Below, piece by piece: positions 35,066 through 43,597 of a stretch of 64,000 bases of DNA. Numbering within the stretch: the first letter of the stretch is position 1; each line of letters starts with the position of its first letter. The position numbers were made by a program, and so were the translations under genes. Below the pieces are notes generated by a model. That model saw nothing but the letters and a program-made list of their open reading frames with translations, was not told the DNA's origin and searched no databases. This DNA comes from Croceimicrobium hydrocarbonivorans. GTDB lineage: Bacteria > Bacteroidota > Bacteroidia > Flavobacteriales > Schleiferiaceae. The stretch is taken from contig NZ_CP060139.1 of assembly GCF_014524565.1 (NCBI RefSeq), positions 2,053,501-2,117,500 of the forward strand, written 5' to 3'.

Positions 35066-35461
35066 TTGAGCGAATTTTCCTTAATTTTGTCCCAGAATGT
35101 TGATCCTAACACTAAGATCCAGGTCTTCGAACTCTGTAAGAATGGAGAAAATCTGTTTGAATTATTCTATGATAAGGTCAATGAAGACGGAAATCTAGTT
35201 GATGATTTATTCGGAGCGTTGAGAATTATCGAAGACACGTCAAACAGGAAATTACTTCCGAAAAAAAAGTTTCGCTCAATAATAGATAAAAAACTTCCAT
35301 ATAAACTGTATGAGGCAAAGAAGGGATCTATCAGGATTTACCTTATGCATGAAGAAAATAAGGGAAGAGTTATTATCACTGGAGGTGCGAAGACTAAGCA
35401 GAATAGGGATATCAAAAGGGCTAAGAACTTAATACGAGCCTATTATGAAAGCCAAGAATAG
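35066..35461 (+). CDS. RelE/HigB-like toxin of a TAC module
   Basis: 131 residues from a TTG start at 35066; there is no in-frame ATG near the 5' end, and a second TTG at 35087 is an alternative. The C-terminal half has the HigB/Gp49-like pattern: LPYKLYEAKKGSIRIYL strands, GRVIITGGAKTK, then a helix DIKRAKNLIRAYYE. In this family (ribosome-dependent or free mRNA interferases) a Lys/Arg-rich surface and the K-T-K segment are typical. The stop overlaps the antitoxin start by 17 nt, and the toxin-first gene order is that of higBA. Low GC compared with flanking genes. Confidence 0.7.
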   Translation: MSEFSLILSQNVDPNTKIQVFELCKNGENLFELFYDKVNEDGNLVDDLFGALRIIEDTSNRKLLPKKKFRSIIDKKLPYKLYEAKKGSIRIYLMHEENKGRVIITGGAKTKQNRDIKRAKNLIRAYYESQE

Positions 35462-35870
35462 AATACGGAGAAAAATGTTGCTCTCCAAGTCTTATTGGTT
35501 AGAAGCAGTTAATGGAGAAGTCTATGACACATTAGTTCGTTACATGCGCGATAATGGCATGAAACAAAAAGACCTCGCACAGTATTTGAATATTTCTGAT
35601 GGTAGAGTTTCTCAAATACTCAACGATGGGGAAATTAACTTTACCATCGACAAGTTAATTGAGATTTCTTTAAAACTAGGGAAAGTCCCATTCTTCTCTC
35701 TTATAGATCAAAATGAATATTTAGAGAAGGAATTAGATAATTCAGTAGTCCTACATTTCCAGGTATCTATGGATGAGAATAATAACTATTCAAAATTCAT
35801 AGGTCAAGGAGGAAAGGTTGTTCAATTAAATACTGAACAAACATTTGAATTCGCAGAGGCATATGAGTAA
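35445..35870 (+). CDS. HTH (XRE/HigA-like) antitoxin with C-terminal extension
   Basis: 141 residues from ATG 35445; ATG 35475 would give 131. A helix-turn-helix lies at about residues 38-75 (GMKQKDLAQYLNISDGRVSQILNDG). After the fold ends (VPFFSLIDQ, about 90) there are some 50 extra residues, partly hydrophobic (DNSVVLHFQVSM; KVVQLNTEQTFEFAEAYE). In chaperone-dependent antitoxins such a tail is the chaperone-addiction region; that reading is inference. The gene overlaps both neighbours, so the three are one translational unit. Confidence 0.75.
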   Translation: MKAKNRIRRKMLLSKSYWLEAVNGEVYDTLVRYMRDNGMKQKDLAQYLNISDGRVSQILNDGEINFTIDKLIEISLKLGKVPFFSLIDQNEYLEKELDNSVVLHFQVSMDENNNYSKFIGQGGKVVQLNTEQTFEFAEAYE

Positions 35871-36309
35871 AGAAGGTGTGAGGCTAGAGTATAAAGTCCA
35901 CAAAATCAATACGATTAAATTTTCGTTTGAGGATCTAGGTGAAAGTGCTTTTCAGGATTTGAAATCGATTGATGAAAGTTTTGAATACAGTGTTGGTGCT
36001 GGAATGAAGATTAATCTTGAACAGGAAGAAATAGTAATTGACATAGAAACTACTTTTAGGACTAGCAAAAAAGGTGAAGTATTAATTCATCACATTGGAA
36101 GAACTGTATTCAAAGTAAAAGGTCTAGAGTTAACCAAGGAAGAAGAAAAAGACATGTATGACCTTCCTGATGATTTTATAGTACAAATTTATGCATTGGC
36201 CTATTCCCACGCCCGGGCTTTATTGGCGGTAGAATCTGGACCAACTATATATAAAGATTTTTTTATTCTACCTGTTGTAGATCCACGCTCATTCATTAAA
36301 AATTTATAA
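35863..36309 (+). CDS. SecB-like chaperone of the TAC module
   Basis: 148 residues from ATG 35863, which overlaps the antitoxin stop by 8 nt (ATGAGTAA); a TTG at 35845 is a weaker alternative. The pattern is that of SecB: beta-strands in the first half (IVIDIETTFRTSKKGEVLIHHIGRTVFKVKGLEL), then a helix with YALAYSHARALLAVES and the closing LPVVDPRSF, similar to SecB's LPxxNPxxF. Flavobacterial genomes generally do not rely on a classical secB, which strengthens a TAC-specific role. Expected to bind the antitoxin tail and keep it folded. Alternatives: a stand-alone SecB-like protein. Confidence 0.72.
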   Translation: MSKEGVRLEYKVHKINTIKFSFEDLGESAFQDLKSIDESFEYSVGAGMKINLEQEEIVIDIETTFRTSKKGEVLIHHIGRTVFKVKGLELTKEEEKDMYDLPDDFIVQIYALAYSHARALLAVESGPTIYKDFFILPVVDPRSFIKNL

Positions 36310-36418
36310 TTGAGATTGTTTTACAATATCTATTTGGTTTAGATAGGTAGTAATCTGATAATTTAAAAGATAAGAGAAATATAAATGTTGTGCATTGGTT
36401 GCACGAAGTACCTAAAAG

Positions 36419-36456
36419 AAAACCTCAACGTCTTTAATTAAAGATGTTGAGGTTTT
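36419..36456. terminator. Strong terminator after the TAC operon
   Basis: AAAACCTCAAC (36419-36429) pairs with GTTGAGGTTTT (36446-36456). The stem continues inward through a G-T pair and TCTTTAATTAAAGA (36431-36444), giving an almost unbroken stem. T-run on the plus strand. Between 36310 and 36418 I see no gene. Confidence 0.82.
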
Positions 36457-36462
36457 TCCTTG

Positions 36463-36536
36463 TGGAGCATATCGGAGTCGAACCGATGACCTCTACACTG
36501 CCAGTGTAGCGCTCTAGCCAGCTGAGCTAATGCCCC
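36463..36536 (-). tRNA. tRNA-Ala (anticodon GGC)
   Basis: The reverse complement folds as a tRNA: acceptor GGGGCAT/ATGCTCC, D arm AGCTCAGCTGGCTAGAGC, anticodon stem CTACA/TGTAG around loop CTGGCAG (anticodon GGC, reads GCC), T arm with GGTTCGACTCC, discriminator A. CCA is not encoded. 47 nt after the start of the spacer from the gene ending at 36584, so possibly cotranscribed with it. Confidence 0.96.
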
Positions 36537-36583
36537 GAAATTTGGGAGGGCAAATATAGGAGAAAATTCGTTTTCCTACTTTT

Positions 36584-37684
36584 TTAGGAAATTTTCTTTT
36601 TGATGTAATCCAAATCTACATTCTGCTCAATCAGATCAATTGCGCGCTTAATCTTCCAAGGGGTATCGCGGTTAATCTTCACTTCAATCCGACTCACCTT
36701 TAATACCACACCATAGGTATCCAAATCAGTATGAATTAAAGGCGTTTGGTAATAGTCGATGGCCCGTTGGGTTTCGCTGCTGATTTCTCCTTCGCCACAA
36801 ACTATAATGCCGCTCAAAGGCCATTCTTCAATTGCTAGCTCGGCATTAATGTGTAAAATCTTACCCAGGGTTTCATCCAGGCGGTGGGTGCCTACTACCA
36901 ATAAAAGATTATCGCGCTTTTCGAGCTTAGTACGATCCAATACCGTTCCGGCTAATACATCCGCAACCTTATTGCGTAAGGCATGCGAATTGGAGCGCAC
37001 CGTACCATTAATAGCCTTGCACACCGTGCTCATTACCGGCCAGGCCAAAGTGCGATCATAAGGCACCATCCCCAATAAGGGAATGCCCTGCGTATTAAGC
37101 CATTTTTCGATGTAGGGGCGAATCTTATCAATTTTTTCCTCCCGCACCTTATTTACTATGACCCCTAAAATGGGCACACCTTCCTCCCGGAAAAGGGAGA
37201 TACACATATTAATCATGTCGATGGTAGAACCCACGCCCCCTTCGGCAATAAAGATTACCTGGGCATCCAGCATTTTGGCCACCTTGGCATTGCTGAGGTT
37301 TACCACTGAGCCTACACCAGGATGTCCGGTACCCTCATGAATGGTAAGCTCTTTACGACTTTCCAAAGCCACTTTGGCCTTGAGGATTTTCTCCTCGTAA
37401 TTGAAGTTTTCGGGGTGATCGATAAAATCGGTGGTGGCTCCTGATCCTAAAATTACCGGACTGTGAATTTCGGGATGGAGGTCAAATTGAATGAGATCCG
37501 AGAATAATATGGTGTCCTTATCAACCTTCAGGTCATTGAGGTCTACAAACTGTTGCCCTACCGGCTTACAGTAGCCAATATCAATCCCCAGGCGTTGCAG
37601 GCAATAGGCCAGACCCAGGGTTGAGGTAGTTTTTCCCACGTGCTGGCGGGAAGCGGCAACGTATAAGGTTTGATACTTTTTCAT
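36584..37684 (-). CDS. BioD-like P-loop ATPase with C-terminal DRTGG domain
   Basis: 366 residues. Residues 1-230 are a dethiobiotin synthetase/CobQ-like P-loop fold: Walker A ASRQHVGKTTSTLG at about 11-24, GYCKPVGQQF, HEGTGHPGVGSVVNLSNA, and GVIVNKVREEKI. Residues about 240-345 match a DRTGG domain, as in the N-terminal part of long phosphotransacetylases (LSGIIVCGEGEISSETQRAIDYYQTPLIHTDLDTYGVVLKVSRIEVKI), but the Pta catalytic domain is absent. This stand-alone arrangement is found in several bacteria without a proven role. It does not look like biotin synthesis: no bio genes are nearby. Confidence 0.75.
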   Translation of the reverse strand: MKKYQTLYVAASRQHVGKTTSTLGLAYCLQRLGIDIGYCKPVGQQFVDLNDLKVDKDTILFSDLIQFDLHPEIHSPVILGSGATTDFIDHPENFNYEEKILKAKVALESRKELTIHEGTGHPGVGSVVNLSNAKVAKMLDAQVIFIAEGGVGSTIDMINMCISLFREEGVPILGVIVNKVREEKIDKIRPYIEKWLNTQGIPLLGMVPYDRTLAWPVMSTVCKAINGTVRSNSHALRNKVADVLAGTVLDRTKLEKRDNLLLVVGTHRLDETLGKILHINAELAIEEWPLSGIIVCGEGEISSETQRAIDYYQTPLIHTDLDTYGVVLKVSRIEVKINRDTPWKIKRAIDLIEQNVDLDYIKKKIS

Positions 37685-37779
37685 GCTTAGGCTTTAATCA
37701 AAGCTAAGAAGCATTTCTTGATCTGATTTCAAAGGGCTGGAAAATTTGCCGATAACAAAAAGCTCCCGACCTTTAAGCC

Positions 37780-39156
37780 ATGGAATTGAGCTGGAAAAAT
37801 TGCTACAGCCCGCGCCGTTTTGGCGACGATCGTATGCCCGAAGATGCGCGATCGGTTTACGAAAGGGACTACGACCGTATTATTTTCTCATCCGCCTTTA
37901 GGCGCTTGCAAAACAAGACCCAGGTGTTCCCATTGCCGGAGCGGGTTTTTGTGCATAATCGCCTTACCCACTCTCTGGAAGTGGTTAGCGTGGGGCGTTC
38001 TTTGGGGATGATAGTTGGGGAAAAGCTAGCCAATTTGCCCGCTCTAAAAGAGGACGAAAAGGCCCGCGATTTTTACCGCAACCAATTAAAGTCCGTGGTT
38101 TCCGCGGCCTGCCTGGCCCACGATTTAGGGAACCCCGCTTTTGGGCATTCGGGTGAAGAAGCCATTTCCAAATATTTCCTCGATCGCGAGCAGGACAAAG
38201 GTTTTAGGGCTGCATTTACCGCCGGCGAATGGGAAGACCTTACTCATTTTGAAGGCAATGCCAATGCTTTGCGTTTGCTCAGTCGGCAATTTAAAGGCCG
38301 CATGAAAGGTGGTTTGCAAATGACCTACACCACTTTGGCCAGCATCTTAAAATATCCTTGCGAAAGCCTGGCTCGCGATAAAAAGAAGGGCAAGCATCGC
38401 AGTAAGTATGGTTTCTTTCAAGATGATCAAGAGGTTTTTGAGGCCATTGTGAGGGAGTTCCCCTTAGCTTTGGATAGCGAGAAACCCTTGGCCTATCGTC
38501 GGCATCCTTTTGTGTACTTGGTTGAGGCGGCCGATGATATATGCTATAGCATTATCGACTATGAAGACGCACATCGCTTGGGCATCCTCAGCTTTGAGGA
38601 GGTGAAGGACGATTTTATGCGGGTACTGGAGCAGGATCCTAATACGGATATGAGCCGCTTAGGTCGGAATCTGGAAAACCTGCGCGAGGATAAAAATGAG
38701 TCGGTGGCCTATTTAAGAGCCAAGGTGATTAATGCTTTGGTACAGGCTTGCGCCGATGCGTTTTTAGCTAATCAGGAAGTGATTCTTAAGGGCGATTTCA
38801 GTACTTCCTTATTGGATAGCCTTAAGCCCTATCAAAATGCGCTGAAGCAGATTGAAAAGAAATCCATCGGTCGGATTTACAATCACGATAGTGTGATGAA
38901 AATCGAATTGGCGGGATTCAAAATTATGAGCGGCCTGATTGAGGATTTTGTAGAAGCAGCTCTCTTGGCTAAGGATGATCGTCAAAAACGACATCAAAAA
39001 GTACTGGCTTTAATTCCCAATCAATTTCAATTTGAGGAAGAGGATCGACCCTATGAAAAGGTGATGTGCATTCTGGATTTTGTAAGCGGCATGACCGACA
39101 ATTATGCCCTGGAATTGTATCGCAACCTCAGAGGGATTTCGGTACCCGGGATTTAA
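37780..39156 (+). CDS. dgt: dGTPase-like deoxynucleotide triphosphohydrolase (HD domain)
   Basis: 458 residues. The N-terminus DYDRIIFSSAFRRLQNKTQVFPL and the metal-binding HD motifs (NRLTHSLEV; AACLAHDLGNPAFGHSGEEA) are those of dGTPase-type SAMHD1-like enzymes, which remove triphosphate from dNTPs. AADDICYSIIDYEDA supplies the second Asp. It is transcribed away from the BioD-like gene and its stop overlaps the convergent batE stop by 4 nt. Substrate choice among dNTPs is not visible. Confidence 0.92.
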   Translation: MELSWKNCYSPRRFGDDRMPEDARSVYERDYDRIIFSSAFRRLQNKTQVFPLPERVFVHNRLTHSLEVVSVGRSLGMIVGEKLANLPALKEDEKARDFYRNQLKSVVSAACLAHDLGNPAFGHSGEEAISKYFLDREQDKGFRAAFTAGEWEDLTHFEGNANALRLLSRQFKGRMKGGLQMTYTTLASILKYPCESLARDKKKGKHRSKYGFFQDDQEVFEAIVREFPLALDSEKPLAYRRHPFVYLVEAADDICYSIIDYEDAHRLGILSFEEVKDDFMRVLEQDPNTDMSRLGRNLENLREDKNESVAYLRAKVINALVQACADAFLANQEVILKGDFSTSLLDSLKPYQNALKQIEKKSIGRIYNHDSVMKIELAGFKIMSGLIEDFVEAALLAKDDRQKRHQKVLALIPNQFQFEEEDRPYEKVMCILDFVSGMTDNYALELYRNLRGISVPGI

Positions 39157-39896
39157 GGGATTTGCTCAATATCCTCATCCGGTAACCAACCGATTTTTCC
39201 GTCGATCAGTCGCAATTTGGTCCAACCTTCAAAATGGTCTAATTGCTCTCCTTTGGTGCCGGCATGCAAGATGAATAGGTCTTCGGCCTCCGAGCCCGGT
39301 CCGCTTTTCACATAGGCTGAGTCAGACATAATGATGAGTCCCGGATGCTCTTCGCGATAATGCTGATGGCTATAGGCCATAATTAAGCTGAACAGGCTGA
39401 GCAGGCTTCCGCCGAGCAGGCTTACAAAACCAATTCGGCCATAGGAACTAAAGAGGTAAAGGGCCAATCCGGCCAAAGCCAGGGCTAAAAATCCCAGGGC
39501 TAAACGCGCCCAATTATCTGGCTGGAACAATTGTAAAACACTCAGTCGAAAAGCTTTAAAGAGATTTTGGGGCATCTCTTCAAAACGGTCGATGCGCTTG
39601 CTTTTGGCCAGGGCCAGATTATGCTGAATTTCTTCGTCTTTAGGATCCAAGCGTAGGGCACGCTCATAATTGAGAATGGCTTTGGCCAGGGCGCCGTTTT
39701 CATAATGCGCATTGCCCAAATTATAATAGAGGGCCGCACTTACTTCTCCTTGGGCGGCAATGCTATCGTAGAGCTCTACCGCTTTTAAAAAGTCTTCTTC
39801 TTGATAGGCCTTATTGGCTTGCTCAAAAAGGGCATTGCTGGCCAATATGGGCAAGGCCTGAATCAATATCACTCCGATGAAAAGGAATTTTCTCAT
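39153..39896 (-). CDS. batE: BatE: TPR and SH3-domain membrane protein
   Basis: 247 residues. Signal peptide 1-19, then TPR repeats (ALFEQANKAYQEEDFLKAVELYDSIA, AALYYNLGNAHYENGALAKAILNYERALRLDPKD). Two membrane spans follow at about 130-180, and a C-terminal bacterial SH3 domain (AYVKSGPGSEAEDLFILHAGTKGE). Last gene of the Bat operon; start overlaps the batD stop by 4 nt. Bat proteins were linked to aerotolerance in Bacteroides; their biochemical role is still unclear. Confidence 0.88.
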   Translation of the reverse strand: MRKFLFIGVILIQALPILASNALFEQANKAYQEEDFLKAVELYDSIAAQGEVSAALYYNLGNAHYENGALAKAILNYERALRLDPKDEEIQHNLALAKSKRIDRFEEMPQNLFKAFRLSVLQLFQPDNWARLALGFLALALAGLALYLFSSYGRIGFVSLLGGSLLSLFSLIMAYSHQHYREEHPGLIIMSDSAYVKSGPGSEAEDLFILHAGTKGEQLDHFEGWTKLRLIDGKIGWLPDEDIEQIP

Positions 39897-41644
39897 AACT
39901 GCTTTTCGATTTCGGTGAGTACTTCAATGGCACGATCGTAATCCTGGGCGGCGGCTTCCAGTTTTAAACCGGTGAAACGGGCCATTTCGGATTTTTCCAA
40001 AAGCTCCAAAAGGGCTTTGATATCGCTCTCCAAAACCTGGGCTTTGCTCAAACGCTCTTGCAAGTATTCTTTGCTTAAGCCGCTAACACCTCGATCAAAT
40101 TTATCGCTGAAGAAGCCGATAATGGCCGTTTCCAATTCCTGGTAAAAGAGCTCCGCATCATTGGCTTTTAGAGCTTCCTGAGCTTTGCGCAATTTCTTTA
40201 AAGCCGCTTTCCCTGCCCGCTGTTTACGAAGGCTATCCCGATTAGTAAACTCCGCTTTTTTGCGCCACCAAATGGCGATAAGTGAAAGTCCTAAGGAGAC
40301 TAAACTCAATAACCAGCCCCAGAAAGAGCCCGAACCTAAAAATTGTTCATTGGGATTATGCCAGTTCGAAGCCTTGGTTTTGATAAAGAGGATGTCCTTA
40401 TTCAAGAAATCCACCGCATCACTGGTACTTTCACCCGCCAAGGGAGATTTTGAACTATTGGGTGCCGCTTTACCCCCCTTAATGTTCACTTCAAAAGCCT
40501 CGGTTTCCAATTGTACATAACGCTCTTGCTTGGGGTCGAAATAATTGAAAACGATAGGTTCAATTTTGTAGCTGCCGCCATAACGAGGAACCAGCAAGTA
40601 TTCAATTTCTTTATAGCCGCTCATGCCTCGGGCATTAACGCTGCTACTTTCTTTAATCTCGGGATCGAAGACCTCAAAGGCAGAGGGGAACTCAATTTCC
40701 GGCAATTCCACAAATTTGATATTGCCCTTTCCTTCAATGCGAATGGTATAGCTGATGCTGCCATCCATATTGATTTCGGTGCTGCTTACCTGTGATTTAA
40801 TACTAAAGTCGCCCACCGCACCACTGAAGTTTTGGGGCCGACCTTTATCGGGCAGCGGTTTAACCGTGATTTTGGGGTAATTGGCCTGCAAGCTTAATTC
40901 TTTGGTCGTGCTTAAAGGGAAGCCGAAATAATCTCTTTTTCCGGTATTTACCCGCACGGGAAGGCTTATGGTGGATGAGCCCAAATCGAAGCTGCCGGCT
41001 TTTTGCGGAATGATTACTTCCTCATCAATATTGGCGGTGACATAAGCCAAGTTATTGATGTATTCCAGCTTTTCGTTGAGATTGTTCCGTTGAATCTTCT
41101 CCTTGTAAAAACCTTCGAATTTGGGCGTTTCTTCGAAATTGAAACGACCGGTTTGCAATTGCTTGCGGATGTAAATGCGGTTGGCCACCATCAGGGGTTC
41201 ACCCACATAAACGGTGGTTTTATTGGCATAGGGTTTTATAAAGGCCAATTCAGGTTCGGTGGAACTTTGAGTACGCTTGGTTTCCACCACCTTTATTTTC
41301 AGGTTTTGCGTTTGGTAGCTCTTACCCTTCACCTGAATTTTAGCCGGCCCAATGATATGTTCCCCTATTTGATCAGCCCTAAGATAATAGGTGTAGGTGA
41401 GGGAATAGCGCACCCCACTATTATCAATGGAAGAACTGATGGAAGTTGCTGGTCCGCCTAAAACCCGAAAGCCTTCGAAGGAGGGCGCTTGAAATCCACG
41501 GCCTTCTTGATTGATCACAAAATTGACCTGGAATTGCTGCCCTTGATTTACTTCCGTGCGATCTACTTCCGCCCGAAAACTCACCTGAGCGGGAAGCCAG
41601 CCTAATTGCAAACTAAATGCTATGAGATAAATCCAAGTTTTCAT
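39893..41644 (-). CDS. batD: BatD: oxygen-tolerance protein
   Basis: 583 residues. Signal peptide 1-19. Several beta-sandwich domains open with the family pattern FRAEVDRTEVNQGQQFQVNFV and include VYVGEPLMVANRIYI. A C-terminal membrane span (about 440-458, WGWLLSLVSLGLSLIAIWW) precedes a helical cytoplasmic tail. This is the usual BatD layout, placing most of the protein in the periplasm. Its start shares one base with the batC stop (TAATG). Confidence 0.92.
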   Translation of the reverse strand: MKTWIYLIAFSLQLGWLPAQVSFRAEVDRTEVNQGQQFQVNFVINQEGRGFQAPSFEGFRVLGGPATSISSSIDNSGVRYSLTYTYYLRADQIGEHIIGPAKIQVKGKSYQTQNLKIKVVETKRTQSSTEPELAFIKPYANKTTVYVGEPLMVANRIYIRKQLQTGRFNFEETPKFEGFYKEKIQRNNLNEKLEYINNLAYVTANIDEEVIIPQKAGSFDLGSSTISLPVRVNTGKRDYFGFPLSTTKELSLQANYPKITVKPLPDKGRPQNFSGAVGDFSIKSQVSSTEINMDGSISYTIRIEGKGNIKFVELPEIEFPSAFEVFDPEIKESSSVNARGMSGYKEIEYLLVPRYGGSYKIEPIVFNYFDPKQERYVQLETEAFEVNIKGGKAAPNSSKSPLAGESTSDAVDFLNKDILFIKTKASNWHNPNEQFLGSGSFWGWLLSLVSLGLSLIAIWWRKKAEFTNRDSLRKQRAGKAALKKLRKAQEALKANDAELFYQELETAIIGFFSDKFDRGVSGLSKEYLQERLSKAQVLESDIKALLELLEKSEMARFTGLKLEAAAQDYDRAIEVLTEIEKQL

Positions 41645-42567
41645 TACCAGTCTTTTGATCCGGGATTGGGTTTGGCTTTCATCTTCTTACGCTGGAGGCG
41701 GGCCTGCGTTTCAAGCTCGGCTCTTTGCAAGGCCTCTAGTAAACGTTCAATGTTCTTGCGACTCTGCTGGGCAGCCTCTTTCTCCGCCTGAGCGGCTTGG
41801 TTTTCGGCTTGGGATTCTTTGCCCGGAGTGCCGCCTTTTTGGGGCTCCTGCTTTTGTTGCTCTTGCTTTTGATCTTGAGGATTTTGCTGGGAATCCTCGC
41901 CCTGCTTTTCTTGATCCTTAGGGTTTTGACCTTCCTGATTTTGGGGCTCCTGAGATTTTTGATCATCCGAATTCTCGCCCTTCTGATCCTTATCCTGTTT
42001 CTCCTGATCGGATTTCTGCTGATCTTGATTTTGTGGCGAATTGGAATTCTGGTCTTTCTCCTGATCCTCCTTTTTTTGATCTTGATCCTGCTTGTCCTCT
42101 TGATTGGAATCGCCTTTTTGTTTTTGCTGCTTTTGCTGTTTCTTCTGTTCAGCTAGGGCCTTAGCCAGATTATAGCGGGTTTCTTCATCCGCAGGATTAT
42201 GCTTTAAAGCGTTTTTATAGGCCTGGATAGCCTCTTTTATTTGCTCATTTTTAAGGTACGAGTTCCCCAGATTGTGATAGATTTCGGCTTTCTGGGCTGG
42301 ATCTTCAGTACGGGCCAAGCTGAGCTCGAAAGCTTCAATCGCTTCTTGATATCGCTCTTGTTTGTAGAGGGCATCACCCAAATTATATTGACTTACAGAG
42401 AGGTCCTTCTCTTCTGCCAGAGCCGCAGCCTCGCGGTATTTGATTTCTGCCTCATCATAGGCCTTAGCGGTGAAAGCCTTATTCCCTTCTTTAATCTGCT
42501 TACGAACCTCCTGGGCTTGTAAGCCGATGCTCAATAATATGCCTAAAATCAAACTAAAGTTCTTCAT
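41644..42567 (-). CDS. batC: BatC: TPR protein with long Gln/Lys/Asp/Glu-rich tail
   Basis: 307 residues. Signal peptide 1-18. Three TPR units (to about 140: AEIYHNLGNSYLKNEQIKEAIQAYKNALKHNPADEETRYNLAKAL). About 130 low-complexity residues built from Q, K, D, E, N and S follow (KQDQDQKKEDQEKDQ and similar), then a short helical end with RRKKMKAKPNPGSKDW. The disordered polyampholyte tail is typical of BatC in this phylum. It overlaps batB by 14 nt. The long leucine-rich frame on the other strand here is only its mirror. Confidence 0.9.
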   Translation of the reverse strand: MKNFSLILGILLSIGLQAQEVRKQIKEGNKAFTAKAYDEAEIKYREAAALAEEKDLSVSQYNLGDALYKQERYQEAIEAFELSLARTEDPAQKAEIYHNLGNSYLKNEQIKEAIQAYKNALKHNPADEETRYNLAKALAEQKKQQKQQKQKGDSNQEDKQDQDQKKEDQEKDQNSNSPQNQDQQKSDQEKQDKDQKGENSDDQKSQEPQNQEGQNPKDQEKQGEDSQQNPQDQKQEQQKQEPQKGGTPGKESQAENQAAQAEKEAAQQSRKNIERLLEALQRAELETQARLQRKKMKAKPNPGSKDW

Positions 42568-43597
42568 GACGATCGAATAAATTTAGGTTCTTAAACCATT
42601 GGGTTTTTCTTTCGAGGATGAAGACATCCAAAATTAAAAGCAGGAGAGCCGGGGCTAATAGCCATTGAAACTGATCTTCATAATCCGCATACAATTCACT
42701 TTCAAACTCGGATTTCTCCATCTTCATCATTTCCTCCATTAAGAAGTCCACCGCGGCCTTGCTTCGATTTCCGGAAAAATATTTTCCATCTCCTTCAGCG
42801 GCAATTCGCTTGAGAAGACTAGAATTGAGCTTGGTAATGACAGTTTCTCCGTTTTGATCCTTTTTATAGCTTGTAATGTTTCCACCTTGTTTTATAGGTA
42901 TGGGGCCACCTCTTTCGGTTCCAAAACCAATGGTATAAATCTGAATGTTCTTATCCAAGGCCTTGCTGATTACATCATCTATTCCCTCTTCATGATCTTC
43001 ACCATCGGAAAGGATTACCAATAAGCGATTGGGCTGCTCTTCATCATTAAAAAAGCGGGTCGATAAATCGATTGCATCGCTAATAGCTGTTCCCTGAGAG
43101 GGGATGAGGTCGGTATTAATATTCTGCAAAAAGAGCTTGGCCGCATTGTAATCGGTGGTGATGGGTAATTGTGGGTAGGCATGACCAGCATAGGTGATAA
43201 TGCCAATGCGGTCGCTTACCAATTCATCTACCGTGCGGGATATCAGCAGTTTGGCACGGTCCAATCGATTGGGTTGCACATCTTCGCAAAGCATACTCTT
43301 GCTCACATCAATAGCAAAAACTAGATCCAGACCTTCGCGCTGCACCTTTTCCATGCGGCTGCCAATCTGCGGATTTACCAAGGCCATGCTGATGAGAGCA
43401 ATCACCGTAAGGTAAATGATGAATTTTAAGCTAGGCTTATTCTGACTGCGCTCAGGACTGAGTTTTTCCAATAGCTCTTTATCACCAAATGCCTTTTGGG
43501 CTCTTCGGCGCCAAGCCAAATAGAGGCTGTATACCACCAACATTAGGGGTATCAAGAGGAGCAGGTAGAAATATGTGGGTTCCTCTAATCGATACAT
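42554..43597 (-). CDS. batB: BatB: von Willebrand factor A domain membrane protein
   Basis: 347 residues. Two N-terminal membrane spans (YLLLLIPLMLVVYSLYLAW; FIIYLTVIALISMALV), then a VWA domain (about 85-300) with a complete MIDAS start FAIDVSKSML (DxSxS) and LSDGEDHEEG. One C-terminal span (WLLAPALLLLILDVFIL). Metal-dependent binding is expected; partner unknown. Start shares one base with the batA stop. Confidence 0.93.
   Translation of the reverse strand: MYRLEEPTYFYLLLLIPLMLVVYSLYLAWRRRAQKAFGDKELLEKLSPERSQNKPSLKFIIYLTVIALISMALVNPQIGSRMEKVQREGLDLVFAIDVSKSMLCEDVQPNRLDRAKLLISRTVDELVSDRIGIITYAGHAYPQLPITTDYNAAKLFLQNINTDLIPSQGTAISDAIDLSTRFFNDEEQPNRLLVILSDGEDHEEGIDDVISKALDKNIQIYTIGFGTERGGPIPIKQGGNITSYKKDQNGETVITKLNSSLLKRIAAEGDGKYFSGNRSKAAVDFLMEEMMKMEKSEFESELYADYEDQFQWLLAPALLLLILDVFILERKTQWFKNLNLFDRHEEL

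Noticed and set aside
36463-36536. tRNA-Ala 3' end as an attachment site for the TAC island
   Set aside because: No second copy of the tRNA 3' sequence and no integrase gene were found in the window, so no att site is annotated.
41797-42156. Long leucine/isoleucine-rich reading frame on the plus strand
   Set aside because: It is the exact antisense of the Gln/Lys/Asp-rich low-complexity tail of BatC; repeated CTT/TTG codons arise from that mirror, and there is no independent start context.
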